Numbered from the stretch's first letter, positions 1 through 8,909 are shown. The stretch is DNA of 64,000 nt from Arthrobacter sp. Alg241-R88 (GCF_900537115.1 NZ_UNRG01000011.1:1-64000), one strand, 5' to 3'. The notes: a model not told the origin generated them from the letters alone. A program made the numbers and translations.

Positions 1-86
1 GTCCCATTCCGAACCCGGAAGCTAAGACCCACAGCGCCGATGGTACTGCACCCGGGAGGGTGTGGGAGAGTAGGTCACCGCCGGAC
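1..86 (+). rRNA. rrf: 5S ribosomal RNA, 3' part
   Basis: The window opens inside a 5S rRNA gene. The stretch reading GTCCCATTCCGAACCCGGAA near its start and the closing GTAGGTCACCGCCGGAC are characteristic of actinobacterial 5S. Roughly the first 30 bases lie outside the window. It is presumably the last gene of an rrn operon lying to the left. The 3' end at about position 86 is estimated from the expected closing of the terminal helix. Confidence 0.93.
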
Positions 87-100
87 AACCATTAGGTCGA

Positions 101-124
101 GGCCCCAACCACCAGGTTGGGGCC
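101..124 (+). terminator. rrn operon terminator hairpin
   Basis: A perfect 10-bp stem, GGCCCCAACC at 101-110 and GGTTGGGGCC at 115-124 with a 4-base loop, follows 5S directly. The T-tract is poor, but position and stem strength fit an rRNA operon terminator. Confidence 0.8.
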
Positions 125-160
125 TCCCACATTTAACAAACAAAAACACCACCCGGAACC

Positions 161-267
161 CTCTCTCACTTAGTGCGGGTTTTTCCCGGTCGTTCTCTCA
201 CTTAACGCGGCCTTTTCCCGATCCCTCTCTCACTTAACGCGGGCTTTTTCCGATCGCTCTCTCACTC
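161..267 (-). repeat. 32-bp-period repeat array, leftward units (4)
   Basis: The core CTCTCTCACTT (complement AAGTGAGAGAG) starts at 161, 193, 225 and 257, an exact 32-bp period; the copy at 193 begins TT and the last ends in C. The bases between cores are also similar, read on the minus strand as roughly CGGGAAAAAGCCCGCGTT. The units point left. A degenerate fifth unit may lie around 285-296. No gene is supported here. Confidence 0.88.
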
Positions 268-390
268 GACGTGTTCTCAACCAAACGATCCCTCACCCGC
301 CCAGGAGTTAAGGCCCAGCCGGCAGCATCCCAAACCAGCCGTCGTCGTCGGCCATCACACGGAAGAGCAACACCATGGAACACCGCCAAC

Positions 391-628
391 TGAGAGAGCA
401 TCACCCACAAGGCCACATCAAGTGAGAGAGGGTCACCCAAAAACCCGCATGGAGTGAGAGAGCGTCACTCCAAAACCCGCATCTAGTGAGAGAGCATCAC
501 CCAAAAGGCCACATCAAGTGAGAGAGCGTCACTCCAAAACCTACATCGAGTGAGAGAGCGTCCGGCGAAAGGCTGCAGGAGCTGATAGACGTCCGACGAA
601 AACCTGCAGGGAGTGAGAGAGCGTCCGC
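391..628 (+). repeat. 32-bp-period repeat array, rightward units (8)
   Basis: The core TGAGAGAG starts at 391, 423, 455, 487, 519 and 551, then as degenerate TGATAGAC at 583 and again intact at 614. The period is 32 bp except for a last step of 31. Cores usually sit in AGTGAGAGAGCGTC, followed by similar filler such as ACCCAAAACCCGCAT. The units point right, opposite to those at 161-267, so the array is head-outward on both sides of a centre near 330. A decayed unit may lie near 360. The rest of the gap up to 802 shows only the HU leader, with a Shine-Dalgarno GGAGGA about 7 bases before the HU start. Confidence 0.88.
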
Positions 629-802
629 TACGGGCTCAATCGGGGCCGAAAACCCTCAAGAATCTGGTGATTAACCTCAAAAAGTCGCGGAAACACGCGG
701 AATTTGCGGAACGGGAGGGCCCAAGCTGGTAAGTTTTCGAACAGTGGCTTGTGCGCACGCCGCGTTCAGGCTCCAGAATCATGACCGTCCAGGAGGACAT
801 AA

Positions 803-1090
803 ATGGCTAAGAACCGTAGTGAACTTGTTGCAGAGGTAGCGGGCAAGGCCGGCACCAGCCAGGCAGCCGTCAACTCCGTCCTCGACGCACTGTTCGAGGT
901 TTTCGAGACTTCTGTCGCCGCGGGCGAGAAGATCACCATCCCGGGCTGGCTCGCCGTCGAGCGCACCGACCGTGCAGCACGCACCGGCCGCAACCCCCAG
1001 ACCGGCGAGACCATCCAGATCGCCGCTGGCCACAGCGTCAAGCTGACCGCCGGCTCCAAGCTGAAGGCTGCGGTCTCCAACAAGAAGTAA
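803..1090 (+). CDS. hup: HU family DNA-binding protein
   Basis: This is a 95-residue histone-like HU/IHF-family protein that bends and compacts DNA in the nucleoid as a dimer. The N-terminal helices (AKNRSELVAEVAGKAG), the central GEKITIPGWLAVERTDRAAR beta segment and the arm with RTGRNPQTGETIQI are the classical HU signature. Length is normal for HU; there is no Lys/Ala-rich C-terminal tail of the mycobacterial HupB type. The ATG is preceded by a good ribosome binding site (GGAGGA). It is a single-gene unit closed by a strong terminator. Confidence 0.96.
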   Translation: MAKNRSELVAEVAGKAGTSQAAVNSVLDALFEVFETSVAAGEKITIPGWLAVERTDRAARTGRNPQTGETIQIAAGHSVKLTAGSKLKAAVSNKK

Positions 1091-1119
1091 AGCTTTTCCC
1101 CCGGCATCAGGCCGGCGTG

Positions 1120-1159
1120 GCTAAAGGGGCGGCAACCACCTGGTTGCCGCCCCTTTAGC
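1120..1159 (+). terminator. Terminator after HU gene
   Basis: A perfect inverted repeat with 19-base arms running from GCTAAAGGGGCGGC to GCCGCCCCTTTAGC and a 2-base centre lies 30 bases after the HU stop. It is followed by a short T-containing stretch. Confidence 0.85.
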
Positions 1160-1205
1160 TTTAAGCCGATTCGCGGCCCGGGCAAGGGTATCGGACAATG
1201 GATAG

Positions 1206-3365
1206 GTGCCTTCCGCCGCAATACCCCAATCCGCAGCAACCCAGCCAACTCCCGGCAAGGGAGTCCCTGGGCAGGCCGGCAACGTCCTGGGCCTCTCGGC
1301 GCCATGGCAGCTGGCAGGACTGGCGGCACTCTTCCTCGGCCTGGCAGCCGCGCTCGTTTTTTCAGGCGCGGCCGTTGCCCGTGAGGTGTCGGATCCCGGT
1401 GCACTGGTCCGCTGGGGCCTGCCCATCAGCAAAGCCATCCACAACGTCTCGGTGGCCACAGTCATCGGCGGCCTGATCTTCGCCGTCGGCATCCTGCCCA
1501 AGAACCTCGGGCTCCGCAGCAGGGACCGGGACGCCGGCCGCGATGATGAGGCCCCCGAACATCCGGCGTTCACCCGCGCGATGGCGGTTGCAGCAGTTGC
1601 AGGCGCCGTCTGGACCCTGTCCGCCATTGCCGTCCTGGTGCTTACCTATTCGGACGTAGCCGGGCAAGCGGTGTCGGGCGACGCCGAGTTCACGCAGGCC
1701 CTGGTCTACTTCATGACGGACATCGAAACGGGCCGGGCCTGGCTCGCCGTCACCATCATTGCCGCTGTGGTGACCACCGCCCTTTTCGGTGTCAGGTCCC
1801 TTGGTGGGTTGGCGCTAACCCTGATCCTGGCACTCATCGGCCTGGTCCCGACGGCCCTGATCGGGCATTCCTCGAGCTCATCGGACCACGAAGGCGCTAT
1901 TAACTCCCTCGGCCTGCACCTGGTGGGCGTCAGTACCTGGGTGGGTGGCATCATCATGCTGGCGCTGCTGTCCGGGATCCTGACAGCGGGCAAAGCCGGA
2001 GCCGCGGCGGATATCACCGAGTCGACACTTCGCCGGTTCTCCTCGCTGGCGGGCTTCGCCTTCGTGCTCGTCTTCGCTTCCGGCATCATCAATGCCAGCA
2101 TCCGCATCACCAACTGGGGCGACCTCTTCGGATCCTCCTACGGCCAGCTGATCCTGGCCAAGTCGGCTGCAACGCTGGTCCTGGGCGGGATCGGCCTGAT
2201 GCACCGGCAGTGGGTGATCCCGCAGCTGAACCGCAAGGGCGCCGCGATGTCCTCGCGAAGGGTCCTCTGGCAGCTGGTCCTGGCTGAATTCCTCGTGATG
2301 GGCGCTACCTCCGGCGTGGCCGTGGCCCTGGGCCGCTCGGCCCCGCCCCAGCCCACCACGTTTGCACCCGACGCAACACCCGCTTTTATCCTGACCGGCT
2401 ACGAACTTCCTCCGGAGCTGACCCCCGCGCGCTGGCTCACCGAGTGGCGGCTGGACTGGCTCTGGATTGCCGTGGCGCTGTTCGGGCTGGTGGCCTACTT
2501 CCTGGGCGTGGCCAAGATCTACCGCCGGGGCGACAAGTGGCAGTGGTTCCGGTCCGTGAACTGGGTGATCGGACTGCTGGTGCTTACCTACATCACGTCC
2601 GGCCCGCCGTCGGTCTATGGCCGGATACTGTTCTCGGCGCACATGGTGGACCACATGGCGCTGACCATGGTGGCCCCCATCTTCCTGGTCCTCGGCGCAC
2701 CGGTGACCCTTGCCCTGCGCGCCTTGCCCCCTCGCGGAGATGGTTCCCGCGGTCCAAGGGAGTGGCTGCTGGTGTTTGTGCACTCCAGGTTCTCGCAGGT
2801 GGTCACGCATCCGCTGTTCGCCGCCGCTAACTTTGCCGGTTCAATCGTCCTGTTCTACTACTCGGACCTGTTCGGCTTCGCCATGCGGGAGCACGTGGGC
2901 CATGAACTGATGATTGTGCACTTCCTGCTCACGGGATACATCTTCATCTTGAGCATGATCGGCTCCGACCCGCTGCCGCGCCGGGCGCCGTACCCCATGC
3001 GCCTGCTGCTGCTGCTGGCCACCATGGGCTTCCACGCCTTCTTCGGCGTCGCCATCATGGGCGGCACCAACCTGCTGGCCGCTGACTACTTCGGCAACCT
3101 GGGCCGGGCCTGGGGACAGTCGGCCCTGCTGGACCAGCAAACGGGAGGCGCGGTGGCCTGGGGCATCGGCGAGGTGCCCACGCTCCTGGTGGCCATCGGC
3201 GTGGCCATCATGTGGTCAAGGTCCGACCAGCGGGAGACCAAACGCGTGGACCGGGCGGCGGACAGGAATAACGACGCCGATCTCACCGCTTACAACGATA
3301 TGTTTGCCAAATTGGCTGAACGCGACGCCAGGCTGGCCGAACGAAACAAGCTGGAAGGACGCTGA
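1206..3365 (+). CDS. CopD-CtaG fusion: copper resistance / cytochrome c oxidase assembly membrane protein
   Basis: This 719-residue polytopic membrane protein joins two copper-handling modules. Residues of about 35-390 form the CopD-like half (repeated helices, IHNVSVATVIGG and the LHLVGVSTWVGGI histidine helix). Residues of about 415-680 form a CtaG/Caa3-type assembly domain, with histidine-rich helices such as FSAHMVDHMALTMVAPIFL and REHVGHELMIVHFL. The family is annotated as bifunctional copper resistance/cytochrome c oxidase assembly protein in actinobacteria. The start is a GTG with a weak ribosome site, so a slightly later start is possible. Its stop overlaps the next start (TGATG at 3363), pointing to translational coupling with the thioredoxin-like protein. 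A role in copper delivery to the oxidase is family knowledge, not shown here. Confidence 0.9.
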   Translation: MPSAAIPQSAATQPTPGKGVPGQAGNVLGLSAPWQLAGLAALFLGLAAALVFSGAAVAREVSDPGALVRWGLPISKAIHNVSVATVIGGLIFAVGILPKNLGLRSRDRDAGRDDEAPEHPAFTRAMAVAAVAGAVWTLSAIAVLVLTYSDVAGQAVSGDAEFTQALVYFMTDIETGRAWLAVTIIAAVVTTALFGVRSLGGLALTLILALIGLVPTALIGHSSSSSDHEGAINSLGLHLVGVSTWVGGIIMLALLSGILTAGKAGAAADITESTLRRFSSLAGFAFVLVFASGIINASIRITNWGDLFGSSYGQLILAKSAATLVLGGIGLMHRQWVIPQLNRKGAAMSSRRVLWQLVLAEFLVMGATSGVAVALGRSAPPQPTTFAPDATPAFILTGYELPPELTPARWLTEWRLDWLWIAVALFGLVAYFLGVAKIYRRGDKWQWFRSVNWVIGLLVLTYITSGPPSVYGRILFSAHMVDHMALTMVAPIFLVLGAPVTLALRALPPRGDGSRGPREWLLVFVHSRFSQVVTHPLFAAANFAGSIVLFYYSDLFGFAMREHVGHELMIVHFLLTGYIFILSMIGSDPLPRRAPYPMRLLLLLATMGFHAFFGVAIMGGTNLLAADYFGNLGRAWGQSALLDQQTGGAVAWGIGEVPTLLVAIGVAIMWSRSDQRETKRVDRAADRNNDADLTAYNDMFAKLAERDARLAERNKLEGR

Positions 3366-5386
3366 TGAGCGAAACCGTACGCACCCACCTCCGGGTCCGA
3401 GCCTCCGAACTGGTGGGCCGTAACTGGTTGAACACCGGAGGGAAATCGCTGGACCTCGAAGCCCTCCGCGGCAAGATCGTGCTGCTGGACTTCTGGACCT
3501 TCTGCTGCATCAACTGCCTTCACGTCCTGGATGAACTGCGGCCGCTGGAGGAACAGTACTCCGACGTCCTGGTGACTGTGGGCGTCCACTCGCCCAAGTT
3601 CGAGCACGAGGCAGACCCGGTGGCCCTGGCGGCGGCTGTGGAGCGCTACGAGATCCACCACCCGGTCCTGGACGACCCGGAGCTGGACACCTGGAAGGCG
3701 TACACCGCCCGCGCCTGGCCCACCCTGGTGGTCATCGACCCTGAGGGCTACATCGTGGCGCACCTTTCCGGTGAAGGCCACGCGGACGGGCTCGCGGTGC
3801 TGATCCCCGAGCTCATCGCCGAACACGAAGCCAAGGGGACCCTGCACCGCGGCTCCGGCCCGTACGTGGCCCCTGAGCCCACCTCGGGAACGCTGCGTTT
3901 CCCGGGCAAGGCCCTCTTCCTGCCCGCCGGGCGCGGTTCCGCCCCAGATGCAGCGCCCGACGCCGATGCAACGGCGGGTGCCGCAGCTTCCAACGGTGCC
4001 GCAAAGGGCTCCTGGCTGGTCACCGACACCGGACACCACCGCCTGGTGGAACTGGGAACCGACTTCCAGACTGTCCTGGGCACCTACGGCTCCGGCACCA
4101 AGGGTTACGCTGACGGCCCCGCCGCCGGTGAGGCGGCCGCCGCCCAGTTCAACGAGCCCCAGGGCCTGGTCCTGCTGCCGGAGGACGTGGCAGCGAAGGT
4201 GGGTTACGACGTCGTGATTGCGGATTCCGTCAACCACCGGCTCCGCGGGCTCTCACTGCAGGACGGGAAGGCGACCACCCTCGTGGGCAACGGCATCCAG
4301 CGCCTGCTCGAGACCGGACCGGCCCGCGTTGACGAGGACGCCGCCGGATTTACCGGCCGCTTGAGCGAGCACCCCCTGGAGGTCTCCCTGAGCTCACCGT
4401 GGGATCTCGTCTGGTCCAGCAAGCTCAACGCCGTGGTGATCGCCATGGCCGGAACCCACCAGATCTTCAGCTTCGACCCCGTGTCCGGCGAAGTGGACAT
4501 CATTGCCGGCAACGGACTTGAAGGCCTGCTGGACGGCCCGGCCCACGAGGCATGGTTCGCCCAGCCCTCTGGCCTCGCCGAAGACGCGGCCGGCAACATC
4601 TGGGTGGCTGACTCCGAAACGTCCGCGCTCCGCAAGCTCGTGATCGACGACGACGGCGCCATCACCATTGAATCTGCCGTGGGCAAGGGCCTGTTCGACT
4701 TCGGTTTCCGCGACGGTGCTGCTGAGGAAGCCCGCCTCCAGCACCCGCTGGGCGTGACGGTGCTGCCGGACGGTTCTGTGGCTATCGCCGACACCTACAA
4801 CGGTGCTGTCCGCCGCTACGACCCCAGCACGGAGACCGTCTCGACGCTGGCACGCGGGCTCCTGGAGCCCTCGGACGTGATTGTGGACCACACGCAGTCG
4901 GCCGGCTCGGAGCCGCTGCTGGTTGTGGTAGAGGCCAACCAGCACCAGCTGGTGTACGTGCCCATCCCCAAGGAAGCCCAGCAGGTGGACGAGGGCGCGT
5001 CGCAGACGCACCGGCCGAAGAGCCCGGTGGCGCCTGGCCCGCTCGAGCTGACCGTGCGCTTCACTGCACCCACCGGGCAGAAGCTGGATGACCGCTGGGG
5101 CGATCCCACCCAGCTGAAGATCTCCTCCACTCCGCCTGACCTGCTGGTGTCCGGCGGCGGAACGTCAGTGGGGCTGCTGCGGACCCTTGAGTTGTCCGCA
5201 GACGTCCCCGAGGGCATCCTGCATATCACCGCCCGCGCCGCGGCCTGTGACGGCCCGGAAACTGAGGACGGCGAAATCCCGGACCACGCAGCCTGCCACC
5301 TCTACCAGCAGGACTGGGGCATCCCGGTAATACTGCAGGCCGACGGCGATACCGAACTGGTACTCGACCTTCGCGGCATGGACTGA
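3365..5386 (+). CDS. NHL-repeat thioredoxin-family protein
   Basis: This is a 673-residue protein. Residues 1-160 form a TlpA/AhpC-like thioredoxin fold with the motif FWTFCCINC, giving a redox pair C48-I-N-C51 and an additional Cys47. Residues of about 180-530 carry NHL beta-propeller blades (for example AQPSGLAEDAAGNIWVADS and QHPLGVTVLPDGSVAIADT). The last 120 residues form an extra beta domain. No signal peptide is visible, so it is probably cytoplasmic. The gene is translationally coupled to the CopD-CtaG gene, which suggests a redox role linked to copper or oxidase maturation, but that is inference. The layout resembles the vertebrate NHLRC2 protein (thioredoxin plus NHL). Confidence 0.9.
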   Translation: MSETVRTHLRVRASELVGRNWLNTGGKSLDLEALRGKIVLLDFWTFCCINCLHVLDELRPLEEQYSDVLVTVGVHSPKFEHEADPVALAAAVERYEIHHPVLDDPELDTWKAYTARAWPTLVVIDPEGYIVAHLSGEGHADGLAVLIPELIAEHEAKGTLHRGSGPYVAPEPTSGTLRFPGKALFLPAGRGSAPDAAPDADATAGAAASNGAAKGSWLVTDTGHHRLVELGTDFQTVLGTYGSGTKGYADGPAAGEAAAAQFNEPQGLVLLPEDVAAKVGYDVVIADSVNHRLRGLSLQDGKATTLVGNGIQRLLETGPARVDEDAAGFTGRLSEHPLEVSLSSPWDLVWSSKLNAVVIAMAGTHQIFSFDPVSGEVDIIAGNGLEGLLDGPAHEAWFAQPSGLAEDAAGNIWVADSETSALRKLVIDDDGAITIESAVGKGLFDFGFRDGAAEEARLQHPLGVTVLPDGSVAIADTYNGAVRRYDPSTETVSTLARGLLEPSDVIVDHTQSAGSEPLLVVVEANQHQLVYVPIPKEAQQVDEGASQTHRPKSPVAPGPLELTVRFTAPTGQKLDDRWGDPTQLKISSTPPDLLVSGGGTSVGLLRTLELSADVPEGILHITARAAACDGPETEDGEIPDHAACHLYQQDWGIPVILQADGDTELVLDLRGMD

Positions 5387-5411
5387 CGCGCCGCCGTCGT
5401 ACTGTGAGCGC

Positions 5412-5455
5412 AAAGGCTGCCGCCCGTGACGTAAGTGTCACGGGCGGCAGCCTTT
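5412..5455. terminator. Bidirectional terminator
   Basis: Nineteen-base arms (AAAGGCTGCCGCCCGTGAC at 5412 and its complement at 5437-5455) enclose a 6-base loop and are flanked by A and T runs. It lies between convergent genes and can serve both. Confidence 0.9.
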
Positions 5456-5494
5456 TTGTGTTGCGCCCGAAGCCGGACCGGCCAGGATCCAGCC

Positions 5495-6514
5495 CTAGAA
5501 GCTCAGCATCGGCGTGACTTTGATGGTGTCTCCGGAAACGTCCAGGCGGGTGGTGAAGCTGAAGTCCACCTCTTCGTCCAGCGGGTACCAGGCGCCGGTG
5601 AACAGGTTCTGCTGGAGCGCTTCCACCTTCGCCTTGCCGTCCAGCGGCGCCACCACCCAGCGGCCGTCGAACGGCTCGATGGCCACGTTGGGATACTCAG
5701 TGACGGACCACTTGATGGTGCCGTCCTGGACCCGGTTGTTGCTGGCGAAGTAGAAGGGACAGTCAGGCTGGAGCTTCTGCTCCTTGACTGCCTGGGCCGC
5801 GCAGCCGTCCAGGAATTCCTTGACCTTTGCCGCCACGTCCGTCTTCAGTTCGTCCGTGGCCTGGGTCAGCAGGTTGAGCGGTGCCACCGGGACATCGCGG
5901 GCGGTCACGGTGGCACGGGTGGCAGGCGCGGAAAAGTACTCCCCGTTCACCGTGGCCTCATATTCGCCCGGGTAGAAAACGGCGAAGGAGTTCCGGCCGT
6001 TCGGCATGTTGACGTCCACGCCGTTGACGGTGGCCTCGCTGGCGTTGACCACGGTGACATCAACGGTGGGCAGCCGGGACGGGACAAATGCCCACGTGTT
6101 GAAGAAGATCCACTCGGTTCCGGTCTTCTGGAGCAGGAACTCCGTGCGGAGGCGGCTGCCGTCGATGGTGTATTCCAGGGGCACCATCACCTGGCTGCCG
6201 GGCCGCTCCTCGGCGTCGCCGATGTTCACATTGGCCAGGCGGGACGCGGCGGTCTGCAGGGCCGTTCCGTCGAGCATTGCAGCGTTGCTGGGCGGCACCG
6301 TTGCCCGCAGAAGCCCCAGCGCCTTGCCGCCGTCGCCGCTCTGCAAAGCGCCCAGGTACTCGCGCACGGGCTGCTGCGGACTGGCCACAGTATCGTTCAC
6401 GAGGTTCACGGCAACGATGGCGCCGGCGATAGCAAGCATGAGGCCCAGCAGCCATCCGGCCGCGATCCTCACCAACGCTTGACTCATCTGCACGTTCCAT
6501 ACGTTACCTGCCAT
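5495..6514 (-). CDS. Membrane-anchored protein of unknown function
   Basis: This 339-residue protein has one N-terminal membrane helix (about residues 19-42, AAGWLLGLMLAIAGAIVAVN) and a long extracytoplasmic part without a cysteine lipobox. The sequence after the helix (PVREYLGALQSGDGGKALGLL) resembles the NTF2-like/DUF4878 domain seen in actinobacterial secreted proteins. Two Cys residues near 244 and 256 could form a disulfide. A second ATG at residue 10 (6487) is an equally possible start. The gene lies 45 bases downstream of the HerA-like ATPase gene on the same strand. I do not recognise a function. Confidence 0.78.
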   Translation of the reverse strand: MAGNVWNVQMSQALVRIAAGWLLGLMLAIAGAIVAVNLVNDTVASPQQPVREYLGALQSGDGGKALGLLRATVPPSNAAMLDGTALQTAASRLANVNIGDAEERPGSQVMVPLEYTIDGSRLRTEFLLQKTGTEWIFFNTWAFVPSRLPTVDVTVVNASEATVNGVDVNMPNGRNSFAVFYPGEYEATVNGEYFSAPATRATVTARDVPVAPLNLLTQATDELKTDVAAKVKEFLDGCAAQAVKEQKLQPDCPFYFASNNRVQDGTIKWSVTEYPNVAIEPFDGRWVVAPLDGKAKVEALQQNLFTGAWYPLDEEVDFSFTTRLDVSGDTIKVTPMLSF

Positions 6515-6559
6515 GCGCCCGACGGCGGCAGTTGAGTCGGCGCACTGCGGCGGCCGCGG

Positions 6560-8281
6560 TCAGCGGCGGCGCCGGGACGACGTGCCAAACACGCCCCGCA
6601 GCAGCTCACGTCCGAGCTGGGTTCCGATGGACCGGGCCATGCTTTTCAGCCCGCCGCCAAGTGCGCCGCCGAGGACACCGCCAAGGTCGCCCATCGCGCC
6701 GCCGGACTCCTGCCGGGTAGTCCGCGGGACATCAGCGGGGGCGCGGCGGCCGCTGCTCCTGGTGGGTGCGGGCCGGCTGCTGGGCCGGCCAAGGATCTCC
6801 TCTTCGATCCGCCGCGCCTCGGCATCGACGTCGCCGGCGCCGCCGGGAACACCGCCGGTAGCGCCGGCACCGCCGCCGGTGCCGGGAACGGGAGGTTCAC
6901 CGGGCGCAGCCGGGCCGGTGGGAGCCGCCGCCTTGCCGGTGAGCTTTTCGTAGGCCGAGGGGTTGTCTACGGCGGTTCCATACTTTGGCAACAAAGACGA
7001 CCCTGCCACCGTGCTTCTCACCAGGGCCTCATCACTGGGTCCCATCACGGATTCAGGGGCGCGCAGCCGGGTATGGGCCACGGGAGTGGGCGCACCCTTC
7101 TCGTTCATGACCGTGACCACGGCTTCGCCGATTCCTGCGGACGTCAGGGTCTCTTCGAGGTCGTAGTCGCTCATCGGGAAGGTGGAGACCGTGGCCTTGA
7201 GCGCCTTGGCGTCCTCCGGCGTGAACGCCCGAAGGGCATGCTGCACCCGGTTGGCCAGCTGGCCGAGGACTTCAGCCGGCACGTCCTTGGGCGTCTGGGT
7301 GACGAAGAAGATGCCAACACCCTTGGACCGGATAAGCCGGACGGTGGTGGTGATGGCGTCCAGGAACGCCTTGGATGCATCGTTGAAGAGGAGGTGTGCC
7401 TCGTCGAGGAAGAACACGAGTTTGGGTTTGTCGAGGTCGCCGGCTTCGGGCAGGTCCTCAAAGAGGTCGGCCAGCAGCCACATCAGGAAGGTCGAGAACA
7501 GCATGGGCTTGGTCTGCAGGGTAGGCAGTTCCAGGCATGTGATCACGCCGCGGCCGTCCGGGGCGGTCCGCAGCAGCTCGGCGGTATCGAATTCCGGTTC
7601 GCCGAAGAACTTCTCCAATCCCTGGGCCTCCAGGTTCACCAGTTCCCGCAGGATCACGCCCGCCGTGGCTTTGGACAACCCGCCCAGCTCCTCCAGCTGG
7701 TCCTTGCCCTCCGGCGACGTCAGGAACTGAATGACCGCCCGGAGGTCCTTCAGGTCGATCAGCTCCAGGCCGTTCTTGTCCGCAAAATAGAACACCAGCT
7801 GCAGGCTGGATTCCTGGGTGTCGTTCAGCTCCATGATGCGCGAGAGCAGGATGGGGCCGAAGGATGTCACCGTGGCCCTGACCGGGACACCGTTGCCGTC
7901 ACCGCCCAGAGCAAGGAACTCTACGGGGAAAGTCCTGCCCTGCCAGGCCTGGCCGATGCTCTCGGTGCGTGCCGCAAGTTTTTCGCTGCCCGCGGCGGCC
8001 GTGGCGAGGCCCGAGAGGTCACCCTTGATGTCCGCCAGGAAGACGGGGACACCCGCGGCGGACAGCTGTTCGGCCATCATGTGCAGCGTCACGGTTTTGC
8101 CGGTGCCGGTGGCGCCTGCCACCAGGCCATGCCGGTTCATCATGGCCAGCGGCAGGCGGACCTGCGCCTCCTTGTGGAGTTCGCCGTCAACGATGGCGGC
8201 GCCGAGTTCGATGGCTGCCCCTTCCAGCGTGTACCCCTTCTGGATGGTGGCAAGCTTCTCTGCTGTGGTTTTGTTGGCCAT
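6560..8281 (-). CDS. HerA-like ATPase, DUF853 (YjgR) family
   Basis: This 573-residue P-loop ATPase belongs to the HerA/FtsK superfamily branch DUF853. Walker A is GATGTGKT at residues 56-63, Walker B is KLVFFLDEAH at about 288-297, and sensor-like FFVTQTPKDVP follows at about 325. The tail from residue 455 is a Gly/Ala/Pro/Arg-rich low-complexity linker followed by a short conserved end with an RRRR terminus. Homologues (E. coli YjgR) are called helicase-like, but their substrate is not established. Length is somewhat above the usual 500 because of the linker. Nothing in the neighbourhood indicates a defence role. Confidence 0.9.
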   Translation of the reverse strand: MANKTTAEKLATIQKGYTLEGAAIELGAAIVDGELHKEAQVRLPLAMMNRHGLVAGATGTGKTVTLHMMAEQLSAAGVPVFLADIKGDLSGLATAAAGSEKLAARTESIGQAWQGRTFPVEFLALGGDGNGVPVRATVTSFGPILLSRIMELNDTQESSLQLVFYFADKNGLELIDLKDLRAVIQFLTSPEGKDQLEELGGLSKATAGVILRELVNLEAQGLEKFFGEPEFDTAELLRTAPDGRGVITCLELPTLQTKPMLFSTFLMWLLADLFEDLPEAGDLDKPKLVFFLDEAHLLFNDASKAFLDAITTTVRLIRSKGVGIFFVTQTPKDVPAEVLGQLANRVQHALRAFTPEDAKALKATVSTFPMSDYDLEETLTSAGIGEAVVTVMNEKGAPTPVAHTRLRAPESVMGPSDEALVRSTVAGSSLLPKYGTAVDNPSAYEKLTGKAAAPTGPAAPGEPPVPGTGGGAGATGGVPGGAGDVDAEARRIEEEILGRPSSRPAPTRSSGRRAPADVPRTTRQESGGAMGDLGGVLGGALGGGLKSMARSIGTQLGRELLRGVFGTSSRRRR

Positions 8282-8298
8282 GCCGTTAGCTTAGCGGT

Positions 8299-8322
8299 GG
8301 CTCTGCCCCGGCCGGCGGAGCC
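8299..8322 (-). terminator. Possible terminator after GNAT gene
   Basis: GGCTCTGCC at 8299 and GGCGGAGCC at 8314 form a 9-bp stem with one G-U pair in the short gap between two leftward genes. There is no clear T-tract. Confidence 0.35.
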
Positions 8323-8324
8323 GG

Positions 8325-8906
8325 TCAGTTGGGCCGAACCTCTGAAAGCTCCTTTGTGAACGCCAGGAACTTCAACGTCTCCGGGTCTGCATCCAGATCG
8401 AACTGCGGCTGGTAGCCGGTGCTGAGATAGAGGTGTTTGGCTTCGGGCTGGCGGGGACCGGTGGTGAGGTAGATCCGCGTGTACCGGCGGCTGGCAGCGA
8501 GGGTTTCCAGCTCGGCCATTACCACCTTGGCCAAACCGCGGCGGCGGTGGCCGGAGTGCGTCCAAATCCGCTTGAGTTCCGCCGTCCGGGAGTCGTAGCG
8601 GCGGAAGGCTCCGCCGGAAATGGATTCCCCGTTCTCCTGGATCACCAGGAGCGCTCCCCCGGGTGCCTCGAATTCCTCGGCAGGGTAGCGGTTCAGTTCG
8701 TCCGCCGCTGCCTGCCGGCCGAAGAGATCGCCGTACCGGGTGTCGTATTCGACGGCGAGCTCGTCCAGCAGTGGCCGGACCCGGGGATCGTGCATGGGGA
8801 GGTTAAGGACCGTCAGCGCGGCCGGGTCAAGCGGCCGGCGGGCAATGCGCAGGGGCTGGCGTGCGCCGTCCAGGGGCTGGCATACGAGGTCTGGTTCTGC
8901 TGTCAC
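8325..8906 (-). CDS. GNAT family N-acetyltransferase
   Basis: This 193-residue acetyltransferase has the GNAT core at residues of about 85-180. The acetyl-CoA binding motif A is SGHRRRGLAKVVMAELE, preceded by a strand AELKRIWTHS and followed by RIYLTTGPRQPEAKHLYLSTGY. The start is GTG, 3 bases after the stop of the upstream oxidoreductase gene (TGA ACC GTG), so the two are coupled. A GNAT enzyme is also a standard part of Bacillus yxe/ytm operons, where it N-acetylates S-modified cysteine. That parallel is the only hint at a substrate here. Confidence 0.9.
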   Translation of the reverse strand: MTAEPDLVCQPLDGARQPLRIARRPLDPAALTVLNLPMHDPRVRPLLDELAVEYDTRYGDLFGRQAAADELNRYPAEEFEAPGGALLVIQENGESISGGAFRRYDSRTAELKRIWTHSGHRRRGLAKVVMAELETLAASRRYTRIYLTTGPRQPEAKHLYLSTGYQPQFDLDADPETLKFLAFTKELSEVRPN

Positions 8907-8909
8907 GGT

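Noticed and set aside
234..440. 68-codon leftward open frame in the repeat region
   Set aside because: It runs through repeat units, has no ribosome site and its product is low-complexity; better explained as chance.
161..628. CRISPR-like regular spacing
   Set aside because: The invariant core is only about 12-14 bases, the intervals are related to each other rather than unique, orientation flips in the middle, and no cas gene is present.
3290..4237. Long leftward open frame over the NHL-thioredoxin gene
   Set aside because: Val/Gly/Arg-rich shadow; no start site signal, no family resemblance.
6560..8281. HerA-type ATPase as part of a phage-defence pair
   Set aside because: No adjacent nuclease (NurA/DUF4297/SIR2); DUF853 proteins are ordinary housekeeping-like genes.
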